Notes: a model not told the origin generated them from the sequence alone. DNA of 64,000 nt from Deinandra increscens subsp. villosa (GCA_039602395.1 JBCNJP010000010.1:95075729-95139728); one strand, 5' to 3'; positions 13,201-23,901 are shown, counted from the first letter of the stretch. Made by a program: numbers and translations.

Positions 13201-13384
13201 ACATATCAATATCATTCGTATCCACATACGCTTCAAACCGTTTAACCCAACTATGATAATCTTCCAATTTTAGCAATTTGGGAACTTTTTGACTTGTTCC
13301 GATTTCATTATCATAGTTCATCATAGTTTGCATCGTAGCTTGCACCAAATTCTGAATTGCTGCAAATGCTTGAAAATCACTCAT
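10298..13384 (-). pseudogene. Sirevirus-like gag with long coiled coil, broken by stops and frameshifts
   Basis: The likely start is the Met of MSDFQAFAAIQNL at 13384; the open frame runs back to 13555 without Met context that I trust more. In order: UBN2-type copia gag core (pieces 13384-13136, 13079-12864, 12937-12410), a zinc knuckle CYKCSVYGHFARECP (about 12235-12190), a long heptad-rich Glu/Lys coiled coil (11998-10838, 386 residues in one frame), then Ser-rich sequence and a second knuckle in which the first Cys is replaced (FYACRQPGHLGADCP, about 10615). Gag would package element RNA. At least four frame breaks or stops separate the pieces, so no full protein can be made. The frame ends at 10298 without any protease sequence. 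Confidence 0.8.
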
Positions 13385-14049
13385 CTTGTCCGAAAACTTA
13401 TATACCAAAACTTCAAACCCAAAAACGAAGGTCTTAGAAGTGAATTTTGGGTACCAAAACTGAGGGTACTGGACGTTAGGTGAGTAAAAGTACAGATCTT
13501 TCCGAGACGGTCGTTTTGGCTGGTATTGGGTTCCGTAACTCTTTATGGTTCTCAAGTTACGTCAGTTTCAGTGAATCCTTCCAAAAATCCTGATTACTAT
13601 TTACCCGAACCTTAGCCGAACTTGATCTGTTTTGCCGAACTTTGTCCGAACCTAATCCGAATCGAAATTGTGATCGAACCTCTACCGAACTCTATCCGAA
13701 CCTCTTCCGATCCTTAACCGAACTATCTCCGAACACTATCCAAACCTCAGCTTCGTTAGAATTTTAGCCGAACCTAGAGTTCGAAGCGGTTACTTTTCAG
13801 TTACAGCCGAACCTCAGACGAACTCGAACACTCTCGATTTCATTTTCACGATTTTCAGTGTTTTGGATGAAATTTTCAACAGGAATTCAAGTAAACTCAA
13901 TAAAAACACTCTAGGAGAAGATTTTTTATGAAAAGCACACTCGAGAAGATCACACAAACTAAAAAATGAGTAACAATTCTCGCAAAACTTGAGTTTTTGA
14001 CTCAAAACTTCGAGAAACGGAGATTTCCGATCAGTAGATTGAACCTAGT
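13385..14049 (-). promoter_or_regulatory. Leader of the Sirevirus-like element with about ten CCGAAC words
   Basis: Between primer binding site and gag. CCGAAC, read on the plus strand, occurs about ten times between 13598 and 13815, with further one-base variants, spaced irregularly by 10-40 bases. The same word, with its complement GTTCGG, makes up the block upstream of the TATA box in this family's LTRs (14252-14332, 43647-43709, 45447-45509). Confidence 0.65.
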
Positions 14050-14061
14050 GCTCTGATACCA
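14050..14061 (-). other. Primer binding site of the Sirevirus-like element
   Basis: GCTCTGATACCA on the plus strand is TGGTATCAGAGC on the minus strand, two bases inside the LTR end. Confidence 0.92.
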
Positions 14062-14063
14062 CT

Positions 14064-14392
14064 TGAAAGTGCGTGAGTGGTGGATCGTCTACTCGATCGT
14101 ATCGAAATCAATGTAAAACGTGAATGAGATAAGATATAAATACAAAGGGCTTTGTATTAGACCACAGAGAACTACAGAGTATACATATAGAAATATGACC
14201 AAGAGTTTTCAAGAGCTATACAAGACAAACTATTTATACTAGACAAGAACCCGATTAGCCGAACCTTAGGTTCGGACCAAGTTCGTCTAGGTCTGAACTC
14301 TAAGTTCGCCTAGGGTTCGGCCCATAGAAAACTTGTGTCATCTTGTCTTGTATTTGATACTTCACATGACGATAAGGAACCATGTATCTACA
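14064..14392 (-). repeat. 5' LTR of the Sirevirus-like element
   Basis: On the minus strand it runs from TGTAGATACATGG to CTTTCA, about 329 bases. The LTRs at 43552 and 45352 begin TGTTGATACATGG and end GCAATTTCA, supporting both ends. It contains TATAAATA on the minus strand at 14238-14231 and a block of GTTCGG/CCGAAC words upstream of it. The host copia frame resumes at 14393, so TAGAT (14393-14397) is the expected target duplication. Confidence 0.82.
14231..14332 (-). promoter_or_regulatory. TATA box and upstream CCGAAC/GTTCGG block
   Basis: Minus-strand TATAAATA (14238-14231) with words such as CCGAACCTTAGGTTCGG, an inverted pair, within 20-100 bases upstream. The same arrangement is found in the two LTRs of the element at 43552-45732, with TATAAATA at 43717 and 45517. 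Confidence 0.7.
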
Positions 14393-15353
14393 TAGATCGA
14401 ATCTTGAAAGATATGAGTTTTATTAAGTGCTTGAAGGAAGTTAGTTTTCGAAAGACGGGAAGAAAGCATATTTTAATTCTAGTTGTGTGTGTTCATGATT
14501 TGTTCGTGACATGTACTAGCTCTAATATAATTCACGAGTTTAAGAAAGGCATGACAAGAAAATAGGAGATGTTCGACCTCGGGGAGTTAATATATTACCT
14601 ATGAAGTGAAGTTATTCAAAATGGCGACCCTATTATGATTAAACAAGAAAGTTATGCAAAACGAATTCTCAAGGAAGTTGGGATGTAAAATTCAAACCCC
14701 ACTTACGTTCCAATGGAGTAGGGAATGAAACTTTCTAAAGCCGAGGAAGAACCAACTATCGATGCAACTAATTTTCGAAGGTTGGTAGGATGTCTACATT
14801 ATTTGATGCATACTAGACCCGAAATGGTATACTCGGTCGGGGTTATTAGTCGATACATGCAAGATCCGCAAGAATCACATGGTAGGCAATTAAGCATATT
14901 TTGAGATATTTGTAAGGCACAGCGTGGCTTGGGTCAAGTATGGCAAGGGTAGCTCGAGACGGTTGATCGGTTATAGTAGCCACAATGTTGATGTTGACGA
15001 TGGAAAAAGCACTATGGGGCATATCTTTTACTTTCGTTCTTTACCTCTCATATAGTGTTCTTAAAAGCAAGCAACTGTTGCTTTATCATCTTGCGAGGCG
15101 GAATTCATGGCGGCTACACCGACCCCATGTCAAGCAATTTGGCTCCAAGATTTATTAAATGAGGTGATCGGGTAAAACAAAGAAAAAGTCATAATTCGAA
15201 TTGATAATCAATCGGCGACTGAATTAACTATAAATCCCGTATTCCATGGAAGAAGCATGCACATGGCTACTTGTTATCACTTTATCCGGGAGTGCGTGGA
15301 AAACGAACAAGTGTTGGTGGAGCATGTACCCGGGGATCAACAACGAGCCAATC
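14393..15353 (+). pseudogene. Ty1/copia reverse transcriptase to RNase H remnant (C1)
   Basis: From DRILKDMSFIKC onward the reading follows copia RT: VCVHDLFVTCTSS stands where YVDDLFVTGTS is expected, so the catalytic Asp pair is damaged (His for Asp). Then come LGELIYYL, GDPIMIKQESYAKRILKE, TNFRRLVGCLHYLMHTRPEM and RNase H pieces (SCEAEFMAATPTPCQAIWLQ, RIDNQSATELTINPVFHGRS, LVEHVPGDQQRANL). Stops and shifts occur at about 14563, 14603, 14687 and 14724. The upstream part of the element is cut off by the Sirevirus-like insertion; the downstream part stops at 15353 where a gypsy LTR begins. Non-functional. Confidence 0.85.
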
Positions 15354-17680
15354 TGTAACGCCCACCCCTCAAGGACGGTCGCCACTCATCGGATTTACTC
15401 ATTAGCACATGATTTAATTAGAGATAACAAAAACAGCGAAAACTGGAACTCTATTATACAACATAACTAAGTCTTACACATCGTAAGTATAAACAACATA
15501 ACTAAAAGCAACATAACATAACCATCAACGCCAGCTAGCAAGCACCACCAGAGCCATCTACATACCAGCCTTACCCTTGCTGCTTGACGCCTTTGCAGAA
15601 CCTAGTATACATGCTCAAGCGATCAACTTACATTGGTGAGTTCTATGTTTTCATTTAAAAACCATTGAATCATTGAAATCTGTTTCTTTTTTCATATTAA
15701 CACACATAACACATAATTACAGCGCACATAACATTAAAGGGACCTACACATTACTTTCATTTTCTATCATAGCATTAGACCAATTCTTATTCTTCTTTGC
15801 TTGTCATGACTACATATCATACCTTAACCTTTCATCTGCTACCTTATGAGTAGAACATAACATACCCTAATCATTTCCTTGTCTCGGCTACTCTTTTGGG
15901 ACATGATAGTGTAACTAACTGCCCAGCTGCATCACCTTCACGCTTTCGTCCTTCAGTGAACACCTTCGGCAAACGATAGACGTGCCACCTTCACGATTCC
16001 GTCCTTCGGTGGACCCTTCATGCTTTCGTCCTTCAGGAACACTACCCTTAACTCCCTTACGTTTCCGTATTTCAGGAGTCTCCTTTAGTACCGTCGACCT
16101 TCATGACCTTATGGATTCCTTACTAGGACGTTCTAGTCAATCATAATGAACCTCTTATAGGTAATCCTAACCTCATGGTTACACTACCCACTCCTAGTCA
16201 AGCACCCAAGTGCCTTTAGTTTGTTAGTGGGCAGTGATGAAGTATTCATATGTTGCAAGTAGTGGGTATCCCCCAGTTTACCGTCTGTGTTAATATATAG
16301 GAAGTACTGCAGCGTATCCACCACACTTCCGATATACCAGGAAACTATAACATTATGCTTATATATAGGAAGTACCGCAGCGTATCCGCCACATAATGAA
16401 ATAGTAAATGCACACTAATTCTCACACATAATACTAAATACACTTCCATGTCCACTAAGAATTCCTTCACCACTTGGTCACTTGATTTTAAAACAAGGTA
16501 ATAGCACATAACAATTTCATACAATTAATCCATTTTCAAATCATTAGGCACATATAAGGATTTAAAGCATTTTGTAGCAATTTAACACATATAAACATTT
16601 GAAAGCATATTCATATCATAGCATGTATACCAGTCCAAAACGATTAAAACATTTTAAAGCAGGGCTTCATAGAACTCACATGAGCCTAGCCCTTCAAATT
16701 CACAAATCCTGTTAGCTAATCGAAGCAATCAACTCCTCACCCGATGTCCTAAACTAAGACATTCTTGTGAGGTTAAACACTTCCTAGCATGCAACTATAC
16801 TCTAGGGACCAAACCCGACATGAACGGGTCAGATCCAACACTTAGACAAAAACATCATTTTCTGATTTCCCTCGAATACAGACGATTCATATTACCCCCA
16901 ATGTGGCTGTATCACCAGTTAATTCTTTTACTAATTTCCACCTAATTCCCTGAAACATATGACTCCTAATACGACTTCCGATACAGCCTACCCCATGAAT
17001 ACGATCGTATCATTTATAACCCAATATAGGCGTGTTTATCCATAGCATGAATACGACCGTATTTCCTATCTTCCTATACGGGCGTATTTAACCCAGCAGA
17101 ACCCAAATCTGCACTTTTGGTCATTTCCAGTGGTCTATTTCTCATTTTCTTGCTACCAGAAACTTTCTTGGAACAATTAAACATAAACCCCTAACAATTA
17201 ACCACTGGAAACAATCAAAATTACCCTTGATCATCACATGCAACCCTAAACCTTCCAAAATTAGAAACACTTCATGTATGCATGATCTAACCTTAAAACC
17301 TTGCTTCTTTGATGATCAGTAGCTCCCTAACACTCCCTGATCATCAACCATCCTCCTAGAACTGGTCAAAATCCACACATTCATGATTCCATCACAAAAC
17401 TTAACAAAATTATGAATAACTCTTAAAACCAATCTTACCTTGATGATCTAACACCTCGAACACTTGATTCCAGTCTTCTACTAGCCTACTGGAGTGGATT
17501 TAAATTTTATGGAGCAGAGAAACTGAGAGAAATCAACAGAAATGAAGAAATCTACTCGAAAATGGGTTTTTATAGGCCTGGACTCGATACGGGCGTATTC
17601 CCTCAATACGACCGTATTACAAGTGTCCAACACGTGTCACCTAAAAAATCAACTCGTTGGCATTCGATACGGCCGTATCA
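15354..17680 (-). repeat. Gypsy-type LTR fragment with six ATACG-NN-CGTAT palindromes
   Basis: TGTAACGCCCACC at 15354 is the complement of a typical gypsy LTR 3' end (GGTGGGCGTTACA). Minus-strand words such as ACTCACCAATGTAAGTTGA resemble the region before the LTR end of family A (ACTCACCAACTATTCGTAGT). On the minus strand TATAAAA lies at 17572-17566, with a leader downstream. Only about 105 bases remain upstream of the TATA box before the copia sequence begins, so the U3 side is probably truncated. The flanks belong to two different copia families and show no 5-bp duplication, so this is not a simple insertion. Confidence 0.7.
17566..17678 (-). promoter_or_regulatory. TATA box with three upstream ATACG-NN-CGTAT palindromes
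   Basis: Minus-strand TATAAAA at 17572-17566. Upstream palindromes lie at 17587-17598 (GG centre), 17606-17617 (AC) and 17667-17678 (GC). Three more lie downstream at 16999-17010 (AT), 17051-17062 (AC) and 17076-17087 (GG). The arms are identical in all six while the central two bases vary. Confidence 0.65.
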
Positions 17681-18531
17681 TAAATAAGCGGTTGATTGGA
17701 CTAAGTCAAAGTGCTTATAATGATAAGATCTTGAAGCGATTGAAGATGGAGAATTCCAAGCGTGGTATAGTACCTATGCAGGAAGGACTTGGTCTATCGG
17801 TCAAACAAGGTGCTTCTACACCTGATGAGGTGAAGCGTATGCAAAGAATCCCTTATGCTTCGGCTGTAGGCTTTATAATGTATGCGGTGAGATGCACTAG
17901 ACCTGATATAGTGTTTGCGCAGAATATCGTTAGCCGATTTCAACAGAATCCAGATGAAAGTCACTGGACTGCTGTTAAGACCATTCTCAAGTACCTACGA
18001 GCTACTAGAGATTTGTTTTTGGTATATGGGGGAAATCCAGATCAAGAGCTCAAAGTGACCGGATACTGCGATGCTGGATTTCAGACTGATAGAGATGACG
18101 CGAAGTCTCAGTCTGGGTACGTCTTCGTTCTAAATGGAGGTGATGTGGATTTGAAAAGCAAGAAACAAACCACAGTTGCTATGTCTGCAACAAAGTCTGA
18201 GTACATTGCTGCTTCAGAAGCTGCAATGGAGGCAGTCTGGATAAGGAACTTTATTTGTGGGCTTGACGTGATCCCTACAAGTAACTTACCTATTAATATG
18301 TACTGTGATAATACTGGTGCATTAATCATTTCCAAAGAACCTGGAGTTCAGAAGGGCGCCAGACACTATGCCAGGAGATATCACTATGTTCGTGAGCAGA
18401 TCGAACTAGGTGAAATCAGATTACTCAAAGTTCACACAGATATTAACTTAGCTGATCCTTTCACGAAAGCTTTGTCGAGGCCGAAGCTTGAAAGGCATGC
18501 CGAGGGCATGGGACTTAGATTAGCTAGTTAA
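17681..18531 (+). pseudogene. Ty1/copia RT tail and intact RNase H (C2), truncated 5'
   Basis: An open frame covers the last part of RT (RLIGLSQSAYNDKILKRLKM, YASAVGFIMYAVRCTRPDIV) and a full RNase H: the acidic residues lie in YCDAGF, KSEYIAASEAAMEAVW and MYCDNTGALI, followed by ARRYHYVREQIELGEI and DPFTKALSRPK. It would remove RNA from the RNA/DNA hybrid during reverse transcription. The frame can be extended back to a Met at 17542, but those first 46 or so residues come from the gypsy LTR, making an accidental fusion. Gag, protease, integrase and most of RT are absent. The stop at 18529-18531 is at the normal pol end. Confidence 0.88.
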
Positions 18532-19383
18532 ATCATGTACGTCTGTTGTTCGGTATTTGGATAAGGGGTGTTAAACAATTTCTATTTATATAATGAAATA
18601 AAGTACTTGATATGTTTGATTTCTATCAATAGTAAATTGTGTCCTATATTTGCATGTTTAATCCTTGAGTACTTGTCAAGTATTCTAAATTGTCCATTGT
18701 CAATTAACTATATGGGAATATAGTTAAACTAAGACAAATCTGAGTGATTGGTAATATTCTTGGAATATATAATGGATGGTCCCACCAAACTCACATGGTA
18801 TTCATAGGATGCATATCAGACTACCCCACTAACGAATTGTCACTTTATGGATCGTCATCATTAAGTGAAATTCATAAATGGTTGCTTTACTTATCCTTAG
18901 ACTTGAGATACAAGCAGGTCATGCATATATGGATTGCACCTACTTGATATAGTTCTAACTATTCTGGATAAGGTAGTACAAAAGGGCTATTTTCACTAAG
19001 TGTAGTGAAGTATGTGACTGGACACGTGTAGTCAAGAGGATTTGTTCCATCAGCTTAAAAGTTGAAGCAGATACCACTGGGCCCCTCATTGGGACTAATT
19101 AAGATGTTTGCATGGCCATGCCCAAATGAAATCCAGATGTGTCTCGATTTGAATTTGGTAATCTTTAATTAGTTATGGAATGAGAAACAACATCGTTAAA
19201 GTATGAAATGACTTTGATCCATATTCATATTTAACAACGGTATCAGTAAAAAAAGGATAGTAAATGAATGTACCATTTAAATACACTTTGAGAAACTGTA
19301 CTTAAATATTTCCGGGAGCATTGGCGTGTTGCTAGACGCTAACCAATGTTATTACCTTTATTATTACGAGCTCAAGTGGGAGC
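18532..19383 (+). other. 3' non-coding region and polypurine tract of copia C2
   Basis: About 850 bases between the pol stop and the 3' LTR, with no coding signal. It ends with CTCAAGTGGGAGC (19371-19383), a copia polypurine tract placed exactly before TGTAGGGATATG. Confidence 0.75.
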
Positions 19384-20041
19384 TGTAGGGATATGATCAC
19401 GTATAAATAAACGTATGTCCGGAAAGTATTTAAACCTACGGGGTCACACGTCTGGACACTAATGTATTTGTGTTAATTAATCAGTTAATTAATATTTATG
19501 ACGAATATTTAACGAGGAGTCGTTAAAACTAACAGTTAATTGTTAACAGGGTGTTAGTTGTTAATAAAAGAGAGTTGTAATTGGATTACAATTAGGAAAG
19601 GATTTGGGAGTGGGCTTTAGGGCCGAAATCGTGTAAGCCTCCCCATCCCAAACCCTAACTTGTTTTCCAAGTTCCTAAAACCTATAAATAGACCCTCTTG
19701 GTTTAAGGTTTAATTGTGGCATTATACCTGATAAGTGCAAACCCTAATTCCCTCTCTTTCTCTCTCTAAATTTCGGCAAAGGAAACCGAATCCAGGGGAT
19801 TCGATTTTCTTGTGGTTCGACCAAGCTTTCATCAAGAGAGGAGTTCGTGATCAAGTACTAGCATACGTACATCGGTGTGTCGTGTGTGCGATCGTAGAGG
19901 GATTTACTTCAAATCCTAGAAGATCTTCTCTTGCTGAGCTAAAAAGGTACACATTATTTATCCGGTTAGTTAGATTAATTCATAGGATAAAATCCGCTGC
20001 GTACTCGTGTGTAAATCGATAATTAGTTATATAACCCAACA
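19384..20041 (+). repeat. 3' LTR of copia C2
   Basis: 658 bases from TGTAGGGATATG to ATAACCCAACA, with CCTATAAATAG as TATA box at about 19681-19691. The 5' LTR is not in the window, so the boundary rests on the polypurine tract, TG...CA ends and the change of sequence at 20042. No word array is seen upstream of this TATA box. Confidence 0.78.
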
Positions 20042-20351
20042 TCTATGTCTTCAGCACTCTCGTCGTTGTTTAGAGTTTGATGTGTGGTGTTCTACTCTTT
20101 CGTGTTCCCTTCTGCCTTTTCAGCTTTGCATGTTGTCTTTTTTGTGTCCTACTGTGGTATCTACTTTTGTGTAGTCCATTGTATCGTATATGTGCTATGT
20201 ATCACTTATGCATAACTAGTTGTTTTGTTGGGGTGCTTTTGAGCCGGGGGTCTCTTTGCGTGCAGCCTCTTTATCCTTTTAGATAAAGGTAAGGTTTGTC
20301 CTCTTCTCACCCTCCTCAGACCCTACCCTTCGGGTGGGATTTTACTGGGTA

Positions 20352-20389
<38 letters not shown>

Positions 20390-20390
20390 G
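20042..20390 (+). repeat. RTE-type LINE or TS-type SINE 3' end with (TTG)n tail
   Basis: GAGCCGGGGGTCTCTTTGCG, GGTAAGGTTTGTCC, CAGACCCTACCC and GGGATTTTACTGGGTATG followed by a (TTG)n run (20353-20390) match, in order, the 3' end shared by plant RTE LINEs and the SINEs that use them, as I know these families. The upstream part (20042-20240) has no clear coding, so LINE and SINE cannot be told apart. Confidence 0.7.
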
Positions 20391-22047
20391 TGTTTGTCTT
20401 GAGTTGGTAGGAAGTGATATAAATGTCCAAGACAATCGGAGACTGACACGTGTAAGGCTGAAGTGAAAGATTGCTCAAAGATGATATGTCGGTAAGCTCA
20501 ACCCAAAACTATGATCATCAATGTAAGTGCAGTAAACTTAACTTCTATATATGTTTAGTTTCCCGTCCTAGTTTACATGGTTTAAAAAACCGAGTCCCAG
20601 CAAAAATTGTTTGAGAGTGGTATCTACCTAGTATTCACTCTCTCACACACCATGTTCTACTGTTATAACAACACCTCAGAAAAGAAAAATGAAAACAAAA
20701 AGAAAAATGAAAAGAAAAAGAAAAACAATAAAATAATTATTTTGTTTGGTCTTCTTTACGTGCTTACGCGGCCGACCTGATCACCAACTGATAATTAAAG
20801 AAATAAGTGTTTGTCATGACGGTGTTGCATGGTTCCTCAAGTTGGGGGTTTGTGAATCCTCAATAAACTCTGAGGTTGGGTAGGTTTGTTGTGAACAATT
20901 GGGTGTGGGGACGGTTAAACATGACGGTAATATTGTACCATAATTAAGCACTTAAAAATGACTTGGTGTGAGTTTGTGTGGTCAAAATTCTGACAATTGT
21001 CTAGAGCGTCGAGTAACAGAAGCCAAAAAGGGTTCCTCAGTCAAAGATAAGTCTGGTTTGATCCATGAAAAACATCAGCTTCAAGGCAAGTATGTTTTTA
21101 TCTCGGTTTTAGGTTATCTTAATTTTATGCTTTTTATATTCATTTTTTTAGTTTTTGAATAGTAAAAATTTAAATTTTTATGATCAAGATCAGATACTCG
21201 GGGTATGAGTCTGAGGGGAAGTTTTGTAATTCTCAAATTTTTCAAAATTAACATTTTTTAAAGAGAATTATCAATTAAATGAGGTTTGGGTGTATTTAAA
21301 ATGTTTTCAAAAATGGAGGGGCCTTTGTGAAAATATTCTTTATCAAAACCCTTAAGAACCCCCCCCCCCCCTTTACGATTCCCATTTACGATCCCGGTCT
21401 TCCTCTCCCTCTCAGTGTTTACGACCACCGCTTAAAACCCTAGCCGCACCCTCTTTTCGCCGGAAAACCACTTTCCGACTACCTCCGACCATCTACAGTG
21501 GAAACCAAGCGCACCACCACCCTCGCCTTCCATTTCCGACCACGAAACACTGTTCAATCGTCTGTTTCCTCTTCGTTTTGTCGGAGTAATCCCAGTTTCT
21601 TTGAGAGCTTGGTGATCATCTTCTTTTCTTCGTGATTTTGTGTCAATTCTCGAGATTAAAAGTTGTTTCAGTATTTGCGATACTTAAAAGGTAGTGATTG
21701 ATGTGTATTTTACAGAAATGTTGGTTGTTTATGTGTTTTCGAAGTTTTTGCAGGTTCAATAATGGCGGTTGTGCGGTGTTTACGATTAATGTGAGGTTGA
21801 AGACGACCGTTGGCATTTACGATCGGGTTTCCGATGTTGTTTACGATGGATTGTGTTCTCGATCGTGGACGATTACGATCGTCAGTGTTTACGATGGGGC
21901 CTTGCGATTACAATTGGACCTATACCGGTCTTTTGTGTAACCCGATCGTGAACCCACAGATGGATCGTAAACATAAATAGTAGATCGTAAACCCACTTAA
22001 ATTTTGACATAAAATCATAAACACTTAAATAAACCCAAAAATGATTT
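20391..22047. other. Unassigned DNA with a TTTACGAT-rich block
   Basis: 20391-21360 has an A/G-rich low-complexity stretch (20680-20740) and no recognisable gene. 21361-21371 is a poly-C run. From 21372 to about 21895 TTTACGAT or a one-base variant recurs about eight times, and two complements (ATCGTAAAC) lie at 21964 and 21983. The segment around 21430-21600 resembles a plant 5' leader (AAACCCTAGCCGCACC). A CACTA element interrupts the region at 22051. The continuation after the CACTA leads to the ATG at 26727. Confidence 0.4.
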
Positions 22048-22439
22048 TATCACTACTACAAAAATGGCTTTTCTTGACGCCTTTTGCGCGTCAAGAAAGG
22101 GCCCAGATGACGCGCAAAAAAGCGTCAAGGAAGGCAGGGTCAAGAACCCTCTTGACGCGCGAACAATGACGCGCATTTAATGACGCGCAAAGCGTGTCAT
22201 AAAAAGCATGTCAAGGAAGCCCCCGTCATAAAAATGCTTATGACATGCATATATGCGCGTCATGAATTAAAAAAAATTTAAAAAATATATTTTTGTAGAT
22301 TCACTAATTTCCACATTAATGACAATTAACCTCCTAATCAAAATACAATACACTTGTAGCAAAATAATACATTTCATATATAGAGCAAACATTACAAAGT
22401 TAACATTAGTTTACATTGCACTAACTACATGTAACCTTA

Positions 22440-22500
22440 ATTAGCTTCTTCCATCTCAATACTTGCATTATCAAGCCCATCTACAAAAAGGAAAAAGGAT
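22440..22500 (-). pseudogene. Possible terminal exon inside the CACTA element
   Basis: Minus-strand TTTTTGTAG, acceptor-like, is followed by a short frame DGLDNASIEMEEAN and a stop. It could be the last exon of the passenger transcript. Family unknown; low confidence because it is so short. Confidence 0.3.
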
Positions 22501-23696
22501 GGTCAAAAGCAGGAAAGGAAAAACAGCAGAAGCACGAAGGGAAAAATTCATTCCTGCTGGGATTTCGTCCTTTCTCGAGTTATCTTTGTCTTCATATATT
22601 TGAACCTGAAATCAAAACAATACAAAATCAAGCCCAACAATGCTTTAGAAATCCGATTGCAAATTCAACATCTACATCATCAATTCGGCTAATCTACATA
22701 AGCCTGCAACAATACAACACATAGAAGAGTTACATGTGATTAGCTTTAAGAATTATCAATCAAGATCTTGAGCAACCAATGCCTCAACTAAATCCGTCGA
22801 TAGTTTCGCAAAACTCGTAACAAATTCAAATTAAATCCAATGTTAACTGTATTGTGGTTGTCATTCATTAACAATATACATATTCAGTTTTATGTCCATG
22901 TCAAAAACAAGTTTCCGAGGTCAAAGAAGATAATCTACCAATTTGAACAGCATGGTTATCCTGCATCAGAGATGCCACTCTCACCATATAAGCTGTTGTT
23001 CCAACTGGCGTTTTGTAACCAAGTTCCTAGACTATTTTCACAAGAAACCTTGCAACCTCGTTTTCCTGTCATGATTATTAAAATACAATTGAACTCAAAG
23101 ATATACACCTGAATTTTTTCATCATCTAGTACCTGGTGGTTAATTTTTACTCAAGCCTAATCTCCATTCTTATAAGTTATATCAGCTAGTTTTTCCAACC
23201 AGTTGTTGTACCTATTTGTGAATAAAATCAGTAAGAGTTGTTAACCATTATATCCCTTGCACCAGCAACAAAACCATAAAATCAGGAGTAAGATCACTCT
23301 GCTATGGGCTACTGGTTATTTGGTTAGTGGTTACCATCTAAACAAAACCACGAATAAAAAAACAGGATCATGATGACCCTACTATGGGTTACCATTTAAA
23401 AAAAACCCCAAAATTCATGAAACAGGACCCAACTAACTCTGCAATCGGCTGTTGATTACTATTTGAAAAAAAAACAATAAAAGAAGAAATAGGATTTTGA
23501 TCACTATGCTATGCGATACTGGTTACCACTAATCACCAAGACTTGGCTTGTGATAGGTTTAATTTAATACTTAATAACCATAATCATGAAACCCTTTGTG
23601 GGTACAGATTCTCACCCAACATCTACAATATCTTTTTACATGTCTACATCCAAATATCAAGACTATCTCATTTTCAAGATACTAAAAGGGGCTTAC

Positions 23697-23901
23697 AGTC
23701 CGTTGCTCCATTAGAGAAACGTTTGCAAGTGCAGAAAAGCACAACATACCTGTTGTTGCATCAGAGGAACCGACTGTTGCCGATTCTGCTGCCCAAGAAC
23801 AACAACACGCCTTCCACCTGGACGCTGCCCCTGCTGACCTGGCAGAACCCAAAACCAGGAACATCAACACGCCCTCCACCTGGCCTCATACCTGGTAGAG
23901 G
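23697..23901 (-). pseudogene. Captured poly(A)-binding protein fragment (linker and start of MLLE domain)
   Basis: On the minus strand three adjacent frames read PGMRPGGG, then PGQQGQRPGGRR and QQSVPLMQQQ, then SALANVSLMEQRT. In plant PABPs the Pro/Gln-rich linker has PGMRPGGG...QQGQRPGGRR...MQQQ and the MLLE domain starts SALANASPEEQRT, in this order. The copy shows one frameshift in the linker and a second at the junction to MLLE, where sequence is missing. The fragment ends at GTAAG, a splice-donor-like site (23696-23692). RNA-binding RRMs and the rest of MLLE are absent. It lies wholly inside the CACTA element, so it is a transduplicated piece, not a gene. Confidence 0.72.

Larger units (their letters stand above)
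8712..14392 (-). mobile_element. Sirevirus-like Ty1/copia element, gag present and pol absent, 3' LTR cut off
   Basis: Read on the minus strand: LTR (14392-14064), primer binding site, leader, long gag (to 10298), then about 1.6 kb of non-coding 3' region broken at 8712 by insertion of element A. Protease, integrase, RT and RNase H are all missing between gag and the 3' region. The 3' region is shared, inverted, with the deletion derivative at 43552-45732 (compare 9370-9720 with 44080-44420), which proves they are one family. High gag length, coiled coil, two zinc knuckles and several polypurine-like tracts fit Sireviruses. It lies inside a copia RT at 14393. Confidence 0.8.

Noticed and set aside
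22950..23050. Minus-strand reading GYKTPVGTTAYMVR resembling gypsy integrase (YKTPIGTTPY)
   Set aside because: Single short match without neighbouring integrase motifs, inside the CACTA passenger region; likely chance.
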